DNA of 8,365 nt from Candidatus Bipolaricaulota bacterium (GTDB lineage: Bacteria > Bipolaricaulota > Bipolaricaulia > RBG-16-55-9), in the NCBI GenBank assembly GCA_018609825.1, contig JAHEOA010000139.1, forward strand, positions 1-8,365, in the 5' to 3' direction. Position 1 is the first letter of the stretch. Each line of letters starts with the position of its first letter. The position numbers and the translations under genes were made by a program. Below are positions 1 through 6,660 of the stretch, piece after piece. Under the pieces are notes generated by a model. That model was given only the letters and a program-made list of their open reading frames with translations. It made no database searches and was not told the DNA's origin.

Positions 1-39
1 CACGCGATGGGAATCGATAGCACCTGATGAGGCTCGATC

Positions 40-1584
40 TCAGCGGCGCAGCTCGATCCACTCCCTCATCTTCTGCAGGTTGGTGTTGAGGTCCCACCAG
101 CCGTTCTTGAACGTGGCGTAGTCCGGCGCGCCGCTCATGGCCGAGGCGTAGCGGATGGAGTTGCCGAAGAACAGCCACTGTTCGATCCAGAGCTGCTCGA
201 TCTCCTCGTCGAACGGGTTGGCGCCCGATGGAAGCCCCTCCGCCATCCCGGCATCCCAGGCCTCCAGCAGAAGCTGCGTGGACGCGAGCGTCATGGCGTC
301 GGTCTCTTCCAGAGTCTGGTCCAGCTTGGCGAAGTGCTTGTCCACCCAGTCCGTGCTGTGACAGGTGAGGCAGACGCCTTCCATGACGTCCTGTCGGGCG
401 GCCTGCTCCTCGGGCGAGATGAGAAAGTCGCTGGCTTCTGTACCGCTGAACGTCGTCGGCAGCGGCAGCCCGTCGGCGTTTTCGATCTCGAAGGTCTTGC
501 CGCTCTTGGGTTGTGGGTGCGTGTAGATGAGCCCGAAGATGCGCGTCCAGAGCCGGGCGCCGAAGTCGTGCGTGCGTTCGGCGACCGGGGAACCTCGTCC
601 ACTGACCAACTGGCTGTTGTGACACGTCGCGCACGTGGGGGCGTTAAAGTCCTCGCCGACGGTCCAGGGCACGGCGGTCCAGTCGTAGTCCTCGCCCTCC
701 GAGAGCGCGATGTTGCCGTGCTTGCTCTCCTTGTAGACGTTCCAAGCCGGCACGTCGGGGTCCAGATGACACTGGGCGCAGTTGTAGGGCTTGCGGGCGA
801 CCTTGATGGAGAAGCCGTGCCGCGGGTGGCAGGCCGCACAGCTGCCGCGGCTGTCGTCGGGATTGAGCCGCCCGACGCCCTGGTTGGGCCAGCCCGTCAG
901 CTCGGGGACCTGCTGGGGGCCGAACGGCGACGACACCGTCTTCATGCCCTGCACTTGGACGTCGGTGCCGTGGCAGCCGAGACAGGTCTCGTGCTGGGTC
1001 GAGTCGGACGACGGGCCCGGCTGCAACTCGCCGTCCTCGATCGTCATTGTGCGGGTCGTCGTCTCCATGAGGCGGTTGTAGACGGGGTTGTTCTTCAAGA
1101 TCCCATACGCATGGGCCTTTTTGGTGCCGGCGTACTCTTGGCGCTCGACCCGATGACAGGTGGCGCAGTCGTCGGGGGAGACGACCACGTTGATCCGGTA
1201 GCCGTTGTGATCGAAGGCGTCCGCGTGTTGCTCTGTCCGCTGGGCGTGGCACTCGTAGCAGCCCACCGCGACCTGGCGTGCCTCGTCGGGCACCTCGATC
1301 AACGGGGTGGATATCCGCCGCGCGCGAGCCTCGACCTGCGCGGCCTTTGCGGGCGTTCGGTGCGCGTGCCGACTGCTGTGCCAGTCTCCGACGATGCCGG
1401 GCGTGGCCGTCCGGTGGCAGCTGAGGCAGCGCTCGGTCGCTTCGCTGATGGGGACGCCGTCGTTGCTCTGGGCCACGGCCCGGCTGGATGAGGGGCCATT
1501 GCCCACGATCAACAGACTCAACGCCCCGACGAGCATCAAGCTCAGGGCAAGACGACAGCTGACTTGTTTCCAAGGATGAAGCAT
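40..1584 (-). CDS. Secreted octaheme c-type cytochrome, hydroxylamine oxidoreductase (HAO) family
   Basis: Predicted periplasmic or extracytoplasmic multiheme electron-transfer enzyme of 514 residues, close to the usual HAO length. A Sec signal peptide is visible (basic n-region, hydrophobic stretch about residues 11-28, likely cleavage near AVA-QS at 38). Eight CxxCH heme motifs start at residues 53, 109, 140, 201, 249, 269, 318 and 405, the octaheme count of HAO. Family hallmarks include CLSCH followed by TPGIVGDWHSSRHA, CAACHPRHGFS, and YKESKHG after heme 6. Near the C-terminus, GAPDY (Tyr489) followed by NGWWDL resembles the segment carrying the HAO cross-linking tyrosine. There is no C-terminal membrane anchor. 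HAO relatives oxidise hydroxylamine or reduce nitrite; which applies cannot be told. After heme 6 the text reads DPDVP where HAO usually has GPDHP, so a catalytic His may be missing. The ATG at 1584 was chosen because the signal peptide starts there and GGAGGGAGG precedes it; the frame stays open to 1734 but encodes no signal. No quinone-oxidising partner cytochrome is adjacent. Confidence 0.9.
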   Translation of the reverse strand: MLHPWKQVSCRLALSLMLVGALSLLIVGNGPSSSRAVAQSNDGVPISEATERCLSCHRTATPGIVGDWHSSRHAHRTPAKAAQVEARARRISTPLIEVPDEARQVAVGCYECHAQRTEQHADAFDHNGYRINVVVSPDDCATCHRVERQEYAGTKKAHAYGILKNNPVYNRLMETTTRTMTIEDGELQPGPSSDSTQHETCLGCHGTDVQVQGMKTVSSPFGPQQVPELTGWPNQGVGRLNPDDSRGSCAACHPRHGFSIKVARKPYNCAQCHLDPDVPAWNVYKESKHGNIALSEGEDYDWTAVPWTVGEDFNAPTCATCHNSQLVSGRGSPVAERTHDFGARLWTRIFGLIYTHPQPKSGKTFEIENADGLPLPTTFSGTEASDFLISPEEQAARQDVMEGVCLTCHSTDWVDKHFAKLDQTLEETDAMTLASTQLLLEAWDAGMAEGLPSGANPFDEEIEQLWIEQWLFFGNSIRYASAMSGAPDYATFKNGWWDLNTNLQKMREWIELRR

Positions 1585-1592
1585 CTTCCTGG

Positions 1593-1601
1593 CCTCCCTC
1601 C
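1593..1601 (-). promoter_or_regulatory. Ribosome binding site of the octaheme cytochrome
   Basis: On the minus strand this reads GGAGGGAGG and ends 8 bases before the ATG at 1584. It decides the start: a longer reading frame begins at 1734, but its extra 50 residues are Arg-rich and would bury the signal peptide. Confidence 0.75.
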
Positions 1602-1772
1602 GTGATCTCAGCCTAGACGGATCCAAGGTCGGCGCCCATGAGGCCGCGCAGTCGACGGTCTGATCCGGCTCATGACGCCGTCGTCGATCCCCCCATAGGC
1701 ACGGACGCGCCAGCAACGACGGGAGATGTGTCACTGATCTCGGTCAGGCCCCGGCCAACGTGATCGACGCCC

Positions 1773-1800
1773 TTGTGCGCAGCGTCCACGCCTCTAAGAT
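1773..1800 (+). promoter_or_regulatory. Weak candidate promoter for the beta-helix gene
   Basis: TTGTGC and TAAGAT are separated by 16 bases. The -10 box matches 4 of 6 consensus bases (TAxxAT) and the -35 box matches TTG only. The expected start of transcription near 1807 falls within the ribosome binding site at 1803-1810, leaving almost no leader. This could be chance. Confidence 0.2.
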
Positions 1801-1802
1801 AC

Positions 1803-1810
1803 GAGGGAGG
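1803..1810 (+). promoter_or_regulatory. Ribosome binding site of the beta-helix gene
   Basis: GAGGGAGG lies 4 bases before an in-frame TTG at 1815 and 19 bases before the ATG at 1830. The spacing favours TTG, which would add five residues (start, R, E, P, P) before the ATG. The codon is therefore ambiguous, but the signal peptide is intact in either case. Confidence 0.5.
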
Positions 1811-1829
1811 ACGATTGCGGGAACCACCC

Positions 1830-3269
1830 ATGGCGATGACGAGCGGATCATCTCAACGTCGCGGTCGGACCGCGCTCGCGCTCCTGGGCGTGGGCCTGAT
1901 GGCGTTGTCGCTCAGCCTGGCCGCCGTGCAGTCGGGGGCCCCGATCGTGGAGAATTTCGAGTCGGGGGATTTCTCGGAGCGCCTCTGGGTCACCGGCGGG
2001 CTGGCGCCCTGGACGGTCACCGGCGAACAGAGCCATGGCGGCGAGTTCGCCGCTCGCTCGGGGGACATCGGCCACGCCAGCTCCAGTTGGCTGGAGCTGA
2101 GCGTTGTCACCACCGACGGCCCGCTGAGCTTCTGGTATCGGGTCTCCTCGGAGCGCTTCGACGCGCTGCGCTTCACCATTGACGGCCAACTGGCCGGCAA
2201 GTGGTCGGGCGACACCGGTTGGCAACGGGCCCGCTATGTCCTCGATGCCGGGCCGCATCGGCTCCGCTGGGCGTACCGCAAGGACGACTCCAACTCCGAG
2301 GGCGCCGATCGGGCCTGGATCGACGATCTGGCCCTGCCGCTGGATTTCGCGGCGTCCCGCTGCACGACCGTCATTACGCCGAGCGACGACCTCCAGGCGA
2401 TGCTGGACGAGGCCGAGGCCGGCGATGTGCTGTGCCTGGGCGAGGGCGAGTGGGCCGGCTCGGTCGTCGTGGAGACGTCGGTGACCCTGCGGGGCGTGGC
2501 GCGGGCCCGGTCCGTCGTCAAGGGCGCCCAGCCGGGCGAGCCGACGGTCTGGGTTCGCTCGCCGACGCCGGACGCCCAGACGCCGTCGGTGACGCTGGAG
2601 CAGCTCACGATCCGAGGTCACCCCGACCGAGGCTGTGCCGACTACACCTCGGACCTGTGCGCGGACGGCGTGCGCGTGACCGACCGGGCCGGCGTGCGGA
2701 TCGCCGACGCGCGGGTCGCCGATAGCGGGTTCCATGGGCTCCGCCTGCAGGACCGCGCCTGGGCCAAGCTCAGTAACGCCGTCATTGCAGAGAATCGGGT
2801 CAACGGGATCCAGCTGACCGAACGGGCCCGAGCGACCGTCCTGCGCTCATCCATCAGCGAGAACGGGCGCGACGGCATCGGCGCCACCGACGGCGCGAGC
2901 GTCGACCTGGCCGACATCGAGCTCGCCAACAACGGCGACACGGGCCTGGAGATGGGCCAGTTTACGAATGGCTCGCTGCTCAACTCGACGGTGGCGGGCA
3001 ACGAGGCGGAGGGCGTGGAACTTGCCAACTCCGCCGAGCTGACCCTGGAGCGCAACGCCATCCGGAACAACGGGACGTTCGGCGTGGCGCTGCACATCTG
3101 GGCTTGCTTCGGCAGCGAGGCCCCCGAAGAGCAATTCCACGGCGAGATCGCCGGACGCGCCAACACCATTCCCAAACGCCGTGAGGCCGACGGCAACGCG
3201 TTCGGGGCGGTATGTCCGTCGGCGCTGGCGTTCCTCACCACCGAGCGCGGCGAGGCCTATCCGCCCTAA
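1830..3269 (+). CDS. Secreted right-handed parallel beta-helix protein with N-terminal beta-sandwich-like domain
   Basis: A 479-residue exported protein of unknown substrate. Residues 1-35 form a Sec signal peptide: a basic RRGR at 10-13, then a hydrophobic run to about 33. Residues 40-170 hold a domain opening with ENFESGDF, containing LSFWYRVSSE and closing with AWIDDLALP, a pattern common in concanavalin-like or MAM-like adhesion or carbohydrate-binding modules. Residues 178-235 begin a helix in the style of pectate-lyase or NosD-type proteins (DDLQAMLDEAEAGDVLCLGEG). From 279 to about 420 there are rungs of exactly 23 residues with Gly at 280, 303, 326, 349, 372, 395 and 418. Cys269 and Cys277 could form a disulfide. 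Such folds occur in polysaccharide lyases, epimerases and surface adhesins; no catalytic set is evident, so enzyme or adhesin remains open. ATG 1830 is used, although TTG 1815 has the better-spaced ribosome site. The gene stands alone, divergent from the cytochrome and convergent with buk. Confidence 0.85.
   Translation: MAMTSGSSQRRGRTALALLGVGLMALSLSLAAVQSGAPIVENFESGDFSERLWVTGGLAPWTVTGEQSHGGEFAARSGDIGHASSSWLELSVVTTDGPLSFWYRVSSERFDALRFTIDGQLAGKWSGDTGWQRARYVLDAGPHRLRWAYRKDDSNSEGADRAWIDDLALPLDFAASRCTTVITPSDDLQAMLDEAEAGDVLCLGEGEWAGSVVVETSVTLRGVARARSVVKGAQPGEPTVWVRSPTPDAQTPSVTLEQLTIRGHPDRGCADYTSDLCADGVRVTDRAGVRIADARVADSGFHGLRLQDRAWAKLSNAVIAENRVNGIQLTERARATVLRSSISENGRDGIGATDGASVDLADIELANNGDTGLEMGQFTNGSLLNSTVAGNEAEGVELANSAELTLERNAIRNNGTFGVALHIWACFGSEAPEEQFHGEIAGRANTIPKRREADGNAFGAVCPSALAFLTTERGEAYPP
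2664..3098 (+). repeat. Seven beta-helix rungs with a 23-codon (69-base) period
   Basis: Protein-level tandem repeat in the beta-helix gene. The conserved xG-hydrophobic step (DGV, HGL, NGI, DGI, TGL, EGV, FGV) recurs every 23 residues without a single insertion. A second conserved step near the end of most rungs is Asn or Ser with Gly or Asn (for example AENR, SENG, ANNGD, AGNE, RNNG). The DNA itself is diverged, so this is a structural repeat, not a recent duplication. Confidence 0.8.
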
Positions 3270-3281
3270 GTGGGGGGGCGG
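3261..3281. terminator. Possible hairpin between convergent genes
   Basis: CCGCCC (3261-3266) can pair with GGGCGG (3276-3281) around a 9-base loop that contains the TAA stop of the beta-helix gene. A six-pair all-GC stem between two convergent stop codons could slow transcription from either side. There is no T-tract on either strand, so it is not a classic intrinsic terminator. Confidence 0.3.
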
Positions 3282-3284
3282 TCG

Positions 3285-4358
3285 CTACGCGTACTCCTGC
3301 GCGGCCTCGGTTCCCTCCAGCACGCGCAATGCCCCTTCCGCCAACGCCTGGAGTTCATCCTCGCCCGGATAGACCTCGACGGGCGCGATCCAGTCCACGC
3401 GCGCGCGCAGATCGTCGACGAACGGTTCAGCGTGTGCCATGCCGCCGGTGATGAGCACGGCGTCGATCTGGCCCGTCAGCACCGACGCCATCGCGCCGAT
3501 CTCCTTGGCGATCTGATAGCCCATCGCGTCCACGACGAGCCGAGCTTGGTCGTCGCCCGCCTCGACCCTATCGAGCGCCTCTTGCAGGTTCTTCGTCCCC
3601 AGATAGGAATAGAGCCCGCCCTCGCGGAAGATCATCCGCTCAAGCTCGTCGCGGGTATATGGGCCGGACAAACACAGGTCGACGAGCTTCATGACGGGAA
3701 CCGATCCCGCCCGCTCCGTGGAGAACGCCCCCTCCTCGCGGGAGTTGGTCACGTCGACCATGCGGCCGTTCTCATGGGCTGATACGGAGATGCCGCTGCC
3801 GAGATGGGCCACGATCAAGCGGAGCTCGTCGTAGGGACGGCCCGCGGTGGCCGCGTGGCGTTTGGCGACGGCCTTGGTGTTGAGTGCATGGGAAAGGCAC
3901 TCGCGATCGAGGCCCGCTAAGCCCGACAGTCGCGCCACCGGCGGCCACTCGTCGACGCTGACGGGATCGACGATGAACGCCGGGCGGCCCTCGCCCGCGT
4001 CCTGAGCCAACTCATAGGCGAGCGGGGCACCCAGGTTGGAGGCGTGCTCGCCGCGGTCCGCCCGCTCCAAGTCTCGCAGCATGGAAGCGTTGACGCGATA
4101 CGTCCCGCTGGCGAGCGGCTTGAGGAGTCCGCCCCGCGCCACGACGGCGTCCAGGTCGTCGATGCCGACACGTCGGTGGGACAGCGCGTCCAGAATGGCC
4201 CGCTTGCGGAAGGCCCGCTGATCCCAGACGGGGCGCTCGCTGAACGCCGCCAGCTCCTCGTCCGAGTGGCGCAGCGTCTCCGCGAGGAGCTCGCGATCGT
4301 CGTCATAGAGGGCGACCTTCGTGGAGGTCGAGCCGGGATTGATGGCCAGAATCTTCAT
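3285..4358 (-). CDS. buk: Butyrate kinase (acyl-phosphate kinase)
   Basis: Cytoplasmic kinase of the acetate/butyrate kinase group (ASKHA fold) that interconverts butyrate plus ATP with butyryl phosphate plus ADP; branched or other short acyl groups may also serve. The 357-residue length matches the family. Visible motifs: N-terminal phosphate-binding INPGSTSTKVALY (6-18), VARGG (73-77), VDPVSVDEWPP (130-140), the LSHALNTKAVAKRHA segment (155-169), the HLGSGIS nucleotide loop (185-191), and ITGGMAH near 303-309. All are in the expected order with no breaks. The ATG at 4358 is preceded by GGAGG with 7 bases between. It is the last gene of the minus-strand operon, 13 bases after ptb, and together they form the acyl-CoA to acid pathway that yields ATP. 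The true acyl substrate cannot be read from sequence. Confidence 0.93.
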   Translation of the reverse strand: MKILAINPGSTSTKVALYDDDRELLAETLRHSDEELAAFSERPVWDQRAFRKRAILDALSHRRVGIDDLDAVVARGGLLKPLASGTYRVNASMLRDLERADRGEHASNLGAPLAYELAQDAGEGRPAFIVDPVSVDEWPPVARLSGLAGLDRECLSHALNTKAVAKRHAATAGRPYDELRLIVAHLGSGISVSAHENGRMVDVTNSREEGAFSTERAGSVPVMKLVDLCLSGPYTRDELERMIFREGGLYSYLGTKNLQEALDRVEAGDDQARLVVDAMGYQIAKEIGAMASVLTGQIDAVLITGGMAHAEPFVDDLRARVDWIAPVEVYPGEDELQALAEGALRVLEGTEAAQEYA

Positions 4359-4363
4359 GCGGC

Positions 4364-4370
4364 ATCCTCC
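4364..4370 (-). promoter_or_regulatory. Ribosome binding site of buk
   Basis: Reads GGAGGAT on the minus strand. The GGAGG core ends 7 bases before the buk ATG, and the site begins one base after the ptb TGA (4374-4372), so ribosomes ending ptb are placed to restart on buk. Confidence 0.75.
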
Positions 4371-4371
4371 G

Positions 4372-5301
4372 TCATGAGCTCATGAGCGAGCCGAGCGCCA
4401 CGGAGCAGAGCTTGTCCGCGACGCTCTCCACCCGCGAGGGAATCAAGACGGGCGCGCGGGCGCCCATAATCACGTGGGCACAGGTGGAGCCCCCGACGTA
4501 CTTGACGGCTTTCCCGAGCAGGTTGCCCGCCTCGATGCTCGGCACGACCATGACGTCCGCCTGACCGGCAACGGGCGACTGGATGCCCTTCGCTTCGGCG
4601 GCCCAGGCCAAGAGCGCGTTGTCGAGCGCCAAGGGGCCGTAGACGCGACATCGGCCGAACGCCCCATGCTCGGCCCGTTCGGTCAGCTCTCGGGCATCGA
4701 CGGTCGACGGGATGGCGTCCGTGACGGCTTCGGTCGCGCTCATGAGCGCGACCCGGGGATTCGAGACGCTGAGCCGATGGAACACCTCGACGGCGTTGTC
4801 GACGATCTGCGCTTTGGCGTCCATATCCGGGGCGACGTTGACGCCGCCGTCGGTGATCCCGACCAGACGGGTCGTCCCCGAGAGCGCGTCCTCATAGACG
4901 AGCACGTCGCTCAGCAGTCGCTCCGTGCGCAGGCCCTCGTCACGGTCCAAGACGGCCCGCAGGAGCTGATCGGTGCGCAGCGCCCCCTTCATCAGCAGGT
5001 CGGCGACGCCGTCGCGGACGGCCCTCACGGCGGCCTGTGCCGCCTCGTCCGGGGTCTGGGCGGGCACGAATCGAGCGCGTTCCAGAAGGACATCGCCGTT
5101 GTCGGGGAGTTGGCCGATGAGTTCGTGCGTCCTTGATTCGTCGCCGACCAGCACGGCCTCAGCCACGCCTCGGCGTGCCGCCTCGGCCAATGCGCCGAGC
5201 GCGACGTCGTTTTCGGCCCCGGCCAGGGCGACGCGACTGCGGCCGTCGTGCCGGGCTCGCGCAATCAGGTCATCCAGGGTCTGGAGGGCGGTCGCCGTCA
5301 A
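4372..5301 (-). CDS. ptb: Phosphate butyryltransferase (phosphate acetyl/butyryltransferase family)
   Basis: Cytoplasmic enzyme that exchanges CoA for phosphate on a short acyl-CoA, typically butyryl-CoA, giving the acyl phosphate used by butyrate kinase. The 309 residues match Ptb (about 300) and lack the extra N-terminal domains of long Pta enzymes. Motifs in order: VALAGAEND (24-32), MKGALRT (104-110), ITDGGVNVAP (149-158), VYGPLALDNAL (220-230), VPSIEAGNLLGKAVKY (253-268) and SRVESVADKL (289-298), all typical of the PTA/PTB family. The start codon is TTG at 5301, overlapping the upstream moaD-like stop as TTGA, with GGAGGT 5 bases before it, so translation is probably coupled. A following buk supports butyryl rather than acetyl specificity. 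A role with other acyl groups, such as isobutyryl or isovaleryl, is possible. Confidence 0.9.
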   Translation of the reverse strand: MTATALQTLDDLIARARHDGRSRVALAGAENDVALGALAEAARRGVAEAVLVGDESRTHELIGQLPDNGDVLLERARFVPAQTPDEAAQAAVRAVRDGVADLLMKGALRTDQLLRAVLDRDEGLRTERLLSDVLVYEDALSGTTRLVGITDGGVNVAPDMDAKAQIVDNAVEVFHRLSVSNPRVALMSATEAVTDAIPSTVDARELTERAEHGAFGRCRVYGPLALDNALLAWAAEAKGIQSPVAGQADVMVVPSIEAGNLLGKAVKYVGGSTCAHVIMGARAPVLIPSRVESVADKLCSVALGSLMSS

Positions 5302-5552
5302 TGTCCACCTCCGCTCACCGGCGGCAACAGGTCCACCTGGACGCCGTCGTCAAGCACGAACGCTCGATCGACGACCCGATTGTCCACGGCGAAGGCCGTC
5401 GATGCCAGGCGCGCTTCGATCGCGGGATGGTCATGGATGAGACGAGCGATGAGGTCCTCGATCGTCGGCCGGTCGCCGGTCAGTTCGATCTCAGCTTGTG
5501 GGGCCCCGACGTCCTCCTTCAGGACGCCGTAGAAGTTGACCTGAACGCGCAT
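5298..5552 (-). CDS. moaD: MoaD/ThiS-family ubiquitin-like sulfur carrier protein
   Basis: Small cytoplasmic beta-grasp protein of 84 residues. MoaD is the small subunit of molybdopterin synthase; its C-terminal Gly-Gly is adenylated by MoeB and carries the sulfur put into the pterin dithiolene. Evidence here: MRVQVNFYGVLKE at the N-terminus, a DLIARLIHDHP helix region (33-43), AFAVDNRVVDR (53-63) and the typical ending VDLLPPVSGG. It then continues with one more Gly and a His, ending GGGH rather than a free Gly-Gly, which is odd. The ATG at 5552 is used. A TTG at 5558 (adding two residues) has the better-spaced AGGAGGG site and is an equally good start. The gene lies 22 bases behind modC and overlaps ptb by 4 bases. 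ThiS-like, tungsten-cofactor or other sulfur-carrier roles are alternatives; the modABC neighbours favour the molybdenum cofactor. Confidence 0.8.
   Translation of the reverse strand: MRVQVNFYGVLKEDVGAPQAEIELTGDRPTIEDLIARLIHDHPAIEARLASTAFAVDNRVVDRAFVLDDGVQVDLLPPVSGGGH
5307..5312 (-). promoter_or_regulatory. Ribosome binding site of ptb inside the moaD-like gene
   Basis: Reads GGAGGT on the minus strand, 5 bases before the TTG start of ptb. The same six bases are two of the three consecutive Gly codons at the end of the moaD-like gene, so the glycine tail and the ribosome site share sequence. This site supports the TTG start. Confidence 0.75.
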
Positions 5553-5574
5553 TTCCAATGCTCCCTCCTGGTCG

Positions 5575-6660
5575 TCATCGTATCAGACCCACGCCTTTCA
5601 CCTGGGCGTATACGGGCTGGCCCGGCCGAAGCCCCAAGGCCTCTGCGGACTTGCGGGTGACGCGCGCCAAAAGCACGGCACCGCCCATGGACAGCCGCAC
5701 GAGCACTTGGCCCGACGACTCGGCTGACAACGCATCCACCTCGGCCGGCAGCACGTTCAGGATGCTCGTCGCGGTCGGTCGGTGGAGCGCGATGCTGACG
5801 TCGCGGGCCTGGATGCGCACGCGAACCGGCGTGCTCGGCTCAAGGTTCCGATACGGAATGATCAGTCGGCCGCCGGCGAAGTCGAGATGCGTCAGCCCGT
5901 AGTCGAGGTCGGGTCCCGCCACGGTCGCCTCGATAACCGCGCCCGCGGCGTCGGCATGGGCCACGGGCAGGTCGAGGCGCGCCAGAAGCTCTTGGGGTGA
6001 TCCGCTTGCGGTGATGCGTCCACTCTCCAGAATCCGCATGTCGTCGGCGAGACGGGCCACCTCATCCAGCGAGTGGCTGACGTAGACGACGGGCAGGGCC
6101 AACGCCCGAAAGAGCCGCTCCAGGTAATCCATGATCTGCGACTTGCTTTGGGCATCGAGGCCGGTGAGGGGTTCATCGAGCAGGAGGAGTCGCGGGTCGC
6201 TCAGCAGGCTCCGCGCGATGGCGACGCGATGCGCCTCGCCGCCGGAGAGGCGCGCGGGATAGCGCTCCAGCAATCGGCCGATCTCCAGCAGGTCGATGAC
6301 CTCATCGGCATCCACGCCGGACGGCTCGGGACGACGGCCGCGGCGCGCGCGCCGGCGGCCGTAGTGGAGGTTGCGCGCCACCGTCAGGTGCGGGAAGAGG
6401 CCGACGTCCTGAAAGACGACGCCGATCGCCCGCTGATGGGGCGGCACAAACACGTCGTTGGACTCGTCGTGCCAGGTCGCGTCATCCACGCGGAAAACCC
6501 CACCCTGCGGGCGCTCCAGCCCGGCCATGCAGCGCAAAAGGGTCGTCTTGCCCGCGCCCGACGGACCGAACAGTGCCGTCACGCCGTTCGACGCCATGCA
6601 GGTGTCCACGTCGAGCGCGAACGCGTCCAATGGGACGGCGAAACGGGCTCGGATGCTCAT
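5575..6660 (-). CDS. modC: Molybdate ABC transporter ATP-binding protein ModC
   Basis: Cytoplasmic ATPase of the molybdate importer, 361 residues, the usual ModC size. Walker [10 protein letters not shown] (32-40), Q-loop glutamine at 84 ([11 protein letters not shown]), signature LSGGE (138-142), Walker B LLLLDEP (158-164), D-loop GLD and H-loop His196 are all present. The C-terminal part (about 298-361, from LNVLPAEV to the end) is a single Mop/TOBE oxyanion-binding domain typical of ModC. An Arg-rich stretch (101-110) sits between the Q-loop and the signature. The signature continues EAHRVAIAR where EKQRVAIGR is common, a mild variant. The ATG at 6660 overlaps the modB stop as ATGA. The ribosome site before it is weak (GGACGGT), so translation probably depends on coupling to modB. 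The reading frame stays open upstream to 7242, but that part is a shadow of modB. Confidence 0.95.
   Translation of the reverse strand: MSIRARFAVPLDAFALDVDTCMASNGVTALFGPSGAGKTTLLRCMAGLERPQGGVFRVDDATWHDESNDVFVPPHQRAIGVVFQDVGLFPHLTVARNLHYGRRRARRGRRPEPSGVDADEVIDLLEIGRLLERYPARLSGGEAHRVAIARSLLSDPRLLLLDEPLTGLDAQSKSQIMDYLERLFRALALPVVYVSHSLDEVARLADDMRILESGRITASGSPQELLARLDLPVAHADAAGAVIEATVAGPDLDYGLTHLDFAGGRLIIPYRNLEPSTPVRVRIQARDVSIALHRPTATSILNVLPAEVDALSAESSGQVLVRLSMGGAVLLARVTRKSAEALGLRPGQPVYAQVKGVGLIR

Larger units (their letters stand above)
1585..1829. other. Divergent intergenic region between cytochrome and beta-helix genes
   Basis: These 245 bases separate two genes that face away from each other and must hold both promoters. 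Open frames cross it only as extensions of the flanking genes. On the plus strand, TTGTGC (1773-1778) and TAAGAT (1795-1800) with 16 bases between them form a weak sigma70-like pair. Transcription would then start almost on the ribosome binding site, so this is doubtful. No convincing -35/-10 pair was found for the cytochrome and no clear palindromic operator is visible. Confidence 0.5.

Noticed and set aside
1..39. Short stretch after the cytochrome stop
   Set aside because: No hairpin with T-tract and no gene start could be recognised.
334..1491. A 385-residue plus-strand open frame opposite the cytochrome
   Set aside because: It is antisense to eight in-order CxxCH motifs and has no recognisable domain; it is an out-of-phase shadow common in GC-rich genes.
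1585..1734. N-terminal extension of the cytochrome by 50 residues
   Set aside because: The added part is Arg-rich, precedes a proper signal peptide, and a strong ribosome site sits just before the inner ATG at 1584.
4474..5136. A 220-residue plus-strand frame over ptb
   Set aside because: ptb motifs on the opposite strand are complete and continuous; this frame has no family features.
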